DNA from: JBCBGF01 sp039193455
GTDB lineage: Bacteria > Pseudomonadota > Alphaproteobacteria > Rhodobacterales > Rhodobacteraceae
Length of the DNA stretch: 64,000 nucleotides
Assembly (NCBI GenBank): GCA_039193455.1
Contig: JBCCWO010000002.1
Location: 124,001 to 188,000 of the forward strand
Reading direction: 5' to 3'
Shown here piece by piece: positions 58,953 through 64,000 of the stretch. Below the pieces are notes generated by a model. It saw only the letters and a list, made by a program, of their open reading frames with translations, was not told the origin of the DNA and did not search any database. A program made the position numbers and the translations under genes. The stretch's first letter is position 1. The number at the start of each line of letters is the position of its first letter.

Positions 58953-59245
58953 GCGGCGGCTTTGTCCATCGCGCGGGCAAGTTTCAGATCAAGCTCGGAC
59001 AAGCCGTCCACGTCATGGGTGGTCAACAGCACCTCGACGGTGCGGTAGACATTCGACCATTCGGGGTGATGGTTCAGCTTTTCGGCGTGGATCGCGGCCT
59101 GCGCCATCCAGCCGAACGCCTCGATGAAGTTCTTGAACTGAAACGTTTTTGTCAGCGCATCGCGATCCGCGTCATGGGCCCAGCCAGCGGCGGCCATCTC
59201 CGAGAGTGCCGCGGCATGCGCCTCGGCTGTCAGCTTTTCTGCCAT
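58949..59245 (-). CDS. phhB: Pterin-4a-carbinolamine dehydratase
   Basis: The 98-residue protein carries the PCD motif EKLNHHPEWSNVY with the catalytic histidines, and LLTTHDVDGLSELD, the usual C-terminal signature. It dehydrates 4a-hydroxytetrahydrobiopterin, supporting phenylalanine hydroxylase, or acts in molybdopterin-related pathways. It begins 15 bases inside the end of the FemAB-like gene and overlaps mscS by four bases. No phenylalanine hydroxylase gene is nearby. Confidence 0.94.
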   Translation of the reverse strand: MAEKLTAEAHAAALSEMAAAGWAHDADRDALTKTFQFKNFIEAFGWMAQAAIHAEKLNHHPEWSNVYRTVEVLLTTHDVDGLSELDLKLARAMDKAAA

Positions 59246-60426
59246 TCGTCCTCCGATGTCACCTTCTTGAACGGGCCATAGCTCGTCAGTACCTCGATCT
59301 CTTCATCCACTGCCTGACGCTCACCTTCAAGGTATTGCGCGATGGCGCTGGCAAATCCTTCATCGGCGACCCAATGCAGCGAATGCGTGGTCACCGGCAG
59401 ATAGCCCCGCGCCAGCTTGTGGGCGCCCTGCGCCCCGGCCTCGACCGTCGCAAGCCCCTGGGCGATGGCATAGTCGATGGCCTGATAATAGCAGGCTTCG
59501 AAATGCAGACACGGGTGATCTTCGACCGCGCCCCAGTAGCGCCCATAAAGCGTCTCGCGACCGATAAAGTTCAACGCCCCTGCTATGGGACGCCCGTTGC
59601 GCAGCACCAGGATAAGCAGCATGTCATCGCGCAGCGTCTCATGCGCGCGGTCAAAGAACGCCCGCGTCAGGTAGGGCGTGCCCCACTTCCGGGCGCCGGT
59701 GTCCTGGTAGAACACCCAGAACTCGTCCCAGTGATGCGGCTCGATCTGGTCGCCGGTCAGCTGAACGATTTCGCCCCCGAAACACTGCGCCGTGCCACGT
59801 TCCTTGCGGATGTTCTTGCGTTTGCGCGACGACAGCGAGGCAAGGAAGGCGTCAAAGTCCGGATAGCCCTGGTTTTCCCAGTGAAACTGCTGCGACGTGC
59901 GGTGCATCAGGCCCATGGCCTTGCCCGCCTCGGCCTCGTCCTCGGTGCAAAAGGTGATGTGCAGCGAGGACAGACGGTTTTCGGCCGCCACATGCACCGC
60001 ACCCTTGACCAAGGCGGCCTGCGCCGTCGTCTCATGCCCGGGCTTGGCCAACAGCCGCCGCCCCGTCGCGGGCGTGAACGGCACCGCCATTTGCAGCTTG
60101 GGATAGTACCGGCCCCCCGCGCGCTCATAGGCATGGGCCCAGTTGTGATCAAAGATGTACTCGCCCTGGCTGTGGCCCTTGGCGTAGAGCGGGGCAACGC
60201 CGATGGCCTCGCCGTCCAGGCGCGCGACCAAATAGCGTGGCTGCCACCCTGTGCCCGTGCCCACCGACCGGCTGTCCTCCAGCGCTTTGAGGAACCGGTA
60301 GGTCGTGAACGGATCGTTCGGGCGCCCGCCATCGGCCGCCTCGGGCGCGGCGCAGGCATCCCAATCTTGCGCGCTGATCTCGCTCAGCGCGCCGATGGCC
60401 TCGATCTCGATGCGGGTTTCGCTCAT
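59230..60426 (-). CDS. FemAB/GNAT-like acyltransferase (DUF482 family)
   Basis: This 398-residue protein has the DUF482 pattern: NDPFTTYRFLKALEDSRSVG near the N terminus, FDHNWAHAYERAGGRYYPKLQ (in part), FLASLSSRKRKNIRKER and GAQGAHKLARGYLP. The fold is two GNAT-like domains as in FemAB peptidoglycan transferases. The substrate is unknown. ATG at 60426 begins MSETRIEIEAIG; the in-frame extension has no support. It lies between GDPD and phhB in the same operon. Confidence 0.87.
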   Translation of the reverse strand: MSETRIEIEAIGALSEISAQDWDACAAPEAADGGRPNDPFTTYRFLKALEDSRSVGTGTGWQPRYLVARLDGEAIGVAPLYAKGHSQGEYIFDHNWAHAYERAGGRYYPKLQMAVPFTPATGRRLLAKPGHETTAQAALVKGAVHVAAENRLSSLHITFCTEDEAEAGKAMGLMHRTSQQFHWENQGYPDFDAFLASLSSRKRKNIRKERGTAQCFGGEIVQLTGDQIEPHHWDEFWVFYQDTGARKWGTPYLTRAFFDRAHETLRDDMLLILVLRNGRPIAGALNFIGRETLYGRYWGAVEDHPCLHFEACYYQAIDYAIAQGLATVEAGAQGAHKLARGYLPVTTHSLHWVADEGFASAIAQYLEGERQAVDEEIEVLTSYGPFKKVTSEDEWQKS

Positions 60427-60474
60427 GGGGGTGCCTTCGTCACCCATCCCTAATTGGGCCCGCGCGCGGCGCCG

Positions 60475-61236
60475 TCAAGCCGGGGTGTAGCCCTCGAAGG
60501 TGATCTGGTCGGCAACGCGACGTGCTGCCTGCTCTTCCGTCGCGGAGCGCACGGTCCAGCAGAGCACCGGCACGCCCCGGGCCTTGAGCGGCGGCAGGGC
60601 GGGTGTGTCGAGGTCCAGACGATCATGGCTGACGAACGCCGCGCCCACGCGGTCGAAATCCGCGATCGCCGCAAGCTGTGCCCGGTGTGCGGTGTCGAGA
60701 CCCGGTGCTTCGTTCTCATCAAAGGCGCAGGTCGTGAGCCCCCGGCATATCCCGGGTGCCAGATCCTGCATCGCGGCAACGCTGTGGGGGTTGAACGACA
60801 TCACGGCCACAGGCCCGGCGTAGCCCACAAGATCTGCCGCCACCGCCTGCTCCAGCGCGCCGACATCCGCGCCCAGGTGCCCGTCCTGATCCTTGACCTC
60901 GATCAGCAGCGGCACCCGGCCCGCGACAGCATCAAGGCACGCGGCAAGCGACGGCACACGCTCGCCACCGCCCAGAAGCGTCATCTCACCCATGTCCTGC
61001 GCGGTGACCGCGCGCACGGACCCTGTGTTCCCGGTCAATCGCTCTAACCCGTCATCGTGAAACACCACCGCTTGGTTGTCCGCGGTCAGTTGCACGTCCA
61101 CCTCTATGCCGAACCCCGCGTCCACGGCCCGCCGGATCGCGGCAAGCGAGTTTTCAGGGCAGGCCCCCGTCCCGTCATGCAAGGCGCGATGGGCGATGGG
61201 CCGGTCCAGGAAGGCTTGGGGCAGGGGCGGGGTCAT
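60475..61236 (-). CDS. Glycerophosphodiester phosphodiesterase family protein
   Basis: The 253-residue TIM-barrel enzyme has PIAHRALHD with the first catalytic His, CPENSLAAI, and IEVDVQLTADNQAVVFHDD with metal-binding Glu/Asp and the second His. LIEVKDQDG is the later metal site. It hydrolyses glycerophosphodiesters to glycerol-3-phosphate and an alcohol. No signal peptide, hence cytoplasmic. The ATG overlaps the RidA stop as ATGA. Confidence 0.92.
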   Translation of the reverse strand: MTPPLPQAFLDRPIAHRALHDGTGACPENSLAAIRRAVDAGFGIEVDVQLTADNQAVVFHDDGLERLTGNTGSVRAVTAQDMGEMTLLGGGERVPSLAACLDAVAGRVPLLIEVKDQDGHLGADVGALEQAVAADLVGYAGPVAVMSFNPHSVAAMQDLAPGICRGLTTCAFDENEAPGLDTAHRAQLAAIADFDRVGAAFVSHDRLDLDTPALPPLKARGVPVLCWTVRSATEEQAARRVADQITFEGYTPA

Positions 61237-61691
61237 GCGATCTCGAAGATCCCCTCGATCTCAACCGCCACGCCAAAGGGCAGCGACCCGGCGCTGACGG
61301 CGGACCGGGCGTGCCGCCCCTTGTCGCCCAACGCCTCGACCAGAAAATCCGACGCACCGTTGATCACCTTGGCCTGATCCGTGAAGTCCGGTGTCGAGTT
61401 CACAAAGCCCACCAGCTTCACCACCCGCACCAGCCGATCAAGATCGCCCTCGCACGCTGCCTTGAGCTGGGTAAGCAGACTGATGGCACAGGTTCGCGCC
61501 GCTGCGGCTCCGGCCGCCACGTCCATCTCGCGGCCGAGTTTGCCAATGATCATGCCATCGGGCCCGACCGAGATCTGGCCCGACACGTGCACAAGCGCGC
61601 CGGTTTTCACGAACGGCACGTAATTGGCCAGCGGCGCCGTCGCCTCTGGCAATGTGACGCCCAATTCGGCAAGTTTTTCCTCGATCCCCAT
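61233..61691 (-). CDS. RidA family protein (enamine/imine deaminase-like)
   Basis: The 152-residue protein belongs to the RidA/YjgF/TdcF superfamily, with YVPFVKTGALVHVSGQISVG and LVRVVKLVGFVNSTPDFTDQ. RSAVSAGSLPFGVAVEIEG holds the conserved arginine. The longer form (about 150 rather than 128 residues) fits the subgroup Rid1-7 type with unclear activity. The ATG at 61691 starts MGIEEKLAELG; longer in-frame sequence is unrelated. It heads the series RidA, GDPD, FemAB-like, PhhB and MscS. Confidence 0.9.
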   Translation of the reverse strand: MGIEEKLAELGVTLPEATAPLANYVPFVKTGALVHVSGQISVGPDGMIIGKLGREMDVAAGAAAARTCAISLLTQLKAACEGDLDRLVRVVKLVGFVNSTPDFTDQAKVINGASDFLVEALGDKGRHARSAVSAGSLPFGVAVEIEGIFEIA

Positions 61692-61757
61692 GGGTGCGGC
61701 CCTTCCTCTCGCAGGTGTTACCGGCGCGACGGTATCCGGCCCCAAAGCCAGCGAAAA

Positions 61758-61772
61758 GCCCGGAAACCGGGC
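61758..61772. terminator. Hairpin in the ridA-mlaA divergent region
   Basis: GCCCGG at 61758-61763 and CCGGGC at 61767-61772 form a 6-bp stem with loop AAA, followed by AATTTT on the plus strand. No plus-strand gene ends here. It may be a leader structure of mlaA, 165 bp upstream of its start, or be incidental. Confidence 0.3.
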
Positions 61773-61937
61773 AATTTTCCCGTGAACGCTAACAGTCTGC
61801 GCAGGGGAAGCCGGATTTCCGATTGTTTCGCCTATGTCACAGCGCACCGGTTACCGCGCGGCAAGCGATGTGAATTATCATTGGTGCGTCTATGTGGTAG
61901 CCACGAGCAGAAACAGAAAAAAATCGGTCGACATCCC

Positions 61938-62747
61938 ATGATGACGTCTCGTTTGACCAAGATCCTTCTCGTCGTTCTGGCGGGCGCTGTCGGGGCGTGT
62001 ACCACGCCGGACGCGCCGGTCGACGTGTTCGATCCGTATGAAAAAACCAACCGGCGCATTCACAACTTCAATGTCGGGCTCGACCGGGCGCTGGTGCGTC
62101 CGACATCCACCGCCTACGGCGTTGTCGTGCCGCGCCCCGTGCGCACCGGTGTGTCGAACTTTGCCAACAACATCGACACGCCCCGCTTTGTTCTGAACGA
62201 TATCGCGCAGGGCAATATCGTGGATGCCGGTCATAACTTTATGCGGTTCATGATCAACACGACGCTGGGCATCGGCGGCATCTTTGATCCGGCCACCTCG
62301 TTCGGTCTTGAGACGCGGCGCACGGGCTTTGGCGAAACGCTGCATGTCTGGGGGGCGCAGGAAGGCGCCTATATCGAACTGCCGGTCTTTGGCCCGTCGA
62401 ATGAACGCGATGCCATCGGAACCGTAGTTGATTTTATCTCGAACCCGATCAGCGCGACCATCAATGCCAGCGACGAATGGATCCCGCCCACCGCCAATGT
62501 GATGGACCGTGTGGGCGATCGGTACGAATTCGCCGACACCATCGACAGCCTGTTTTATGAAAGCGAAGACAGTTATATCTCGGCCCGCATCGTCTATATT
62601 CAGAACCGAAGGTTCGAGCTGGGCGGTCAAAACGGGGTGGATGAGTTCGACCCCTTCGCCGAGTTCGATGATGATCCGTTTGCCGAGTTTGACGCGGACC
62701 CGTTTGCTTTTGACGACGACCCGTTTGCTGAGTTTGATGAGGAGTAG
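61938..62747 (+). CDS. mlaA: MlaA/VacJ outer-membrane lipoprotein with acidic repeat tail
   Basis: The 269-residue protein has a lipoprotein signal, LLVVLAGAVGAC, with lipid attachment at the Cys. The MlaA domain follows: DPYEKTNRRIHNFNVGLDRAL, NNIDTPRFVLNDI, and TLGIGGIFDPATSFGLE (in part). MlaA removes mislocalised phospholipids from the outer leaflet and hands them to MlaC, encoded next. Residues 238-267 are four DPFAEFD-type acidic repeats not usual for the family. ATG at 61938 is followed by a second ATG; either may start. Four bases separate its stop from mlaC. Confidence 0.92.
   Translation: MMTSRLTKILLVVLAGAVGACTTPDAPVDVFDPYEKTNRRIHNFNVGLDRALVRPTSTAYGVVVPRPVRTGVSNFANNIDTPRFVLNDIAQGNIVDAGHNFMRFMINTTLGIGGIFDPATSFGLETRRTGFGETLHVWGAQEGAYIELPVFGPSNERDAIGTVVDFISNPISATINASDEWIPPTANVMDRVGDRYEFADTIDSLFYESEDSYISARIVYIQNRRFELGGQNGVDEFDPFAEFDDDPFAEFDADPFAFDDDPFAEFDEE
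62649..62740 (+). repeat. DPFAEFD tandem repeats at the MlaA C terminus
   Basis: Four units are read in frame: DPFAEFD, DDPFAEFD, ADPFAFD and DDPFAEFD, then EE and the stop. Codon choice differs between the first unit (CCCTTC) and the later ones (CCGTTT), so the later units look like the more recent copies. Confidence 0.8.
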
Positions 62748-62751
62748 AGAC

Positions 62752-63339
62752 ATGAAAAGACGCGACTTCATGGTGGTCTCTGCCGCCGCCGCGCTTGGGT
62801 TGGCGGCGCTGCCCGCGTCCGCGCAGGGCAATGCCGCCGCCCAGCTTGTGACAGCCGCGGTGGGCGATATCGAGCAGGCGATCAATTCCGGCAAGACCGG
62901 CCCGGCGCTCTATTCCGATTTCGAACGTATCTTTGAACGCTACGGCGATGTCGGGTTTAGCGCGCAGGGCGTGATGGGGCGCCCATGGCGTGACATGTCG
63001 AACCAGCAGCGTGCCCAGTTCGCCGACTCGCTCAAAGTCTATCTCTCGCGCAAGTATGGCCGCCGGTTCCGCGAGTTTCGCGGTGCCGAGATCGTTGTGA
63101 ACGACACCCGCAGCATCCGCCGGGGGGTTGAGGTGGTCACCACCGTCAAGCTGCGCGGCCAGTCCCCGTTCGAGGTGCTGTTCCGCGTGCGCGAGGTGAA
63201 CGGCCAGCCGCGCTTTTACGATCTGGTGATCGAAGGGATCAGCCTTGTGGTCACCGAACGTGCGGAAATCGGCGCCAAGCTTGACGCGCGCCGGGGCGAT
63301 GTAAACGCGCTCATCGCGGATCTCAGAACCGAGGCCTAA
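62752..63339 (+). CDS. mlaC: MlaC/Ttg2D periplasmic phospholipid-binding protein
   Basis: The 195-residue protein begins KRRDFMVVSAAAALGLAALPASA, split here as a twin-arginine type signal (RRDFMVV) with cleavage after ASA. The mature part is an MlaC domain: YSDFERIFERYGDVGFSAQGV, VYLSRKYGRRFREF and VTTVKLRGQSPFEVLFRV. MlaC ferries phospholipids across the periplasm between MlaA and the inner-membrane MlaFEDB complex, which is not encoded here. A GGAG lies 10 bases before the ATG at 62752. Tat export is an inference from the motif. Confidence 0.92.
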   Translation: MKRRDFMVVSAAAALGLAALPASAQGNAAAQLVTAAVGDIEQAINSGKTGPALYSDFERIFERYGDVGFSAQGVMGRPWRDMSNQQRAQFADSLKVYLSRKYGRRFREFRGAEIVVNDTRSIRRGVEVVTTVKLRGQSPFEVLFRVREVNGQPRFYDLVIEGISLVVTERAEIGAKLDARRGDVNALIADLRTEA

Positions 63340-63342
63340 AGG

Positions 63343-64000
63343 CTAGTTCCGGCCAAACAGCGTTTCCAACACATCGATAAGCAGCTGTTCGGTGGCGGAC
63401 GGCCCTTGCCGCCGCTGCCGCTGTTGCTGCGACCGCCGGTCCTGCGCCAACACCTGCGGCGGCGCGGGCACCGCCATGGGCAGCGCCCGGGGCTCTAGCC
63501 CCTCATGCACGCGCACCATCGTCTCGCGCCAGATCTCGGCGGGCAGGCCGCCCCCGGTCACACCGGTCAGCGGCGTGTTGTCGTCGTACCCCATCCAGAC
63601 CCCGGCCACGTAGTCGGCGGAAAAGCCCAGGAACCACGCGTCGCGCGCGGCCTGCGTCGTACCTGTTTTTCCCGCAACCGGCCGGTCGGGCAGGGCGGCG
63701 CGCCCGCCCGTGCCGCCATTGACGACCTCGCTCATCATATAGACGAGCTGTTGGGCCGCCTCTTGCGAGATCACCCGCTCGCCCATCCCGCCTTCCTGGC
63801 CGATGAGCGGCGTGGGATCGCCCTTGATCCGCAGCTCGGTCAGCCCGTAGGGCGTCACCGACGAGCCGCCGTTGAGGATGCCCGCAAAGGCACCTGTCAT
63901 CTCCAGCAGCGTCGATTCCGAGACACCCAGCGCCAGCGCCGGGCCATCCGCCAGATCGGATTCAATGCCGAACCCTTCGGCCACCGCGCGCACCATGTCG
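63343..64000 (-). CDS. Class A penicillin-binding protein (PBP1A type), C-terminal part
   Basis: The gene enters the window from the right; 219 C-terminal residues are visible. The transpeptidase KTGT motif is in PVAGKTGTTQAARDAWF, and FSADYVAGVWMGYDD follows, typical of PBP1a. LGVSESTLLEMTGAFAGILNGG comes before it. The tail is basic and Gln-rich (RRSQQQRQRRQ) and ends VLETLFGRN. The enzyme polymerises and cross-links peptidoglycan. The glycosyltransferase domain and start lie beyond base 64000. It is convergent with mlaC, three bases apart. Confidence 0.93.
   Translation of the reverse strand, partial: DMVRAVAEGFGIESDLADGPALALGVSESTLLEMTGAFAGILNGGSSVTPYGLTELRIKGDPTPLIGQEGGMGERVISQEAAQQLVYMMSEVVNGGTGGRAALPDRPVAGKTGTTQAARDAWFLGFSADYVAGVWMGYDDNTPLTGVTGGGLPAEIWRETMVRVHEGLEPRALPMAVPAPPQVLAQDRRSQQQRQRRQGPSATEQLLIDVLETLFGRN

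Overview
The window is a high-GC, gene-dense chromosomal segment. It looks like a marine alphaproteobacterium of the Rhodobacteraceae (Roseobacter group). The grounds are the Mcl1-type malyl-CoA lyase, the SoeABC-type molybdoenzyme, DUF1244 and YtoQ genes, a full Mrp antiporter, the MlaA-MlaC pair, and two copies of a dispersed GCCTCCGGCGGG element that I associate from memory with this family. This assignment rests on protein recognition, not on a 16S gene. No rRNA, tRNA, CRISPR array, insertion sequence or prophage was seen.

Region 1 (1-15.9 kb) is a galactoside catabolic island. Eight genes overlap end to start: GH4 alpha-galactosidase (cut by the window edge), IlvD/Edd-type aldonate dehydratase, SDR sugar dehydrogenase, DgoK, DgoA, SMP-30 lactonase, GH42 beta-galactosidase and aldose 1-epimerase. 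Together they can release galactose from alpha- and beta-galactosides and oxidise it to pyruvate plus glyceraldehyde-3-phosphate by a De Ley-Doudoroff type route. A C-terminal scrap of cydB and a divergent SnoaL-like gene separate this operon from a carbohydrate ABC transporter (ATPase, binding protein, two permeases), a small exported protein and a LacI regulator. Two LacI-type operators 55 bp apart flank the likely transporter promoter.

Region 2 (15.9-22.1 kb, minus strand) encodes a SoeABC-like sulfite:quinone molybdoenzyme. A DUF6882-like gene is inserted between soeA and soeB, and a SnoaL-like gene is coupled to soeC. Region 3 (22.2-30.6 kb) has an OxyR-like LysR regulator without any cysteine, divergent from a tandem UspA protein, a coiled-coil protein and mrpABCDEFG, which look like one transcription unit.

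Region 4 (30.6-34.3 kb) holds a split capsule-export ABC system and an AraC/GyrI-like regulator. Region 5 (34.3-40.0 kb) has malyl-CoA lyase divergent from a D-amino-acid group: dgcN, dgcA, a leucine-rich-repeat/zinc-ribbon protein of unknown role, and a D-amino-acid aminotransferase. An RTX-type protein is convergent with it. Region 6 (40.1-49.7 kb) is mostly housekeeping: two small secreted paralogues, DUF1244, N-formylglutamate amidohydrolase, pyruvate kinase, rpmI-rplT, pheS-pheT with a structured spacer, an unknown EVQSDW-motif protein and YtoQ.

Region 7 (49.9-64 kb) contains a LysR regulator, a coupled minus-strand operon (CinA-like, GNAT, AhpD-like, OmpA), sfsA-map, rsmD with a ferredoxin reductase, a peroxiredoxin, a minus-strand RidA/GDPD/FemAB-like/PhhB/MscS operon, mlaA-mlaC for outer-membrane lipid transport, and the 3' end of a class A penicillin-binding protein.
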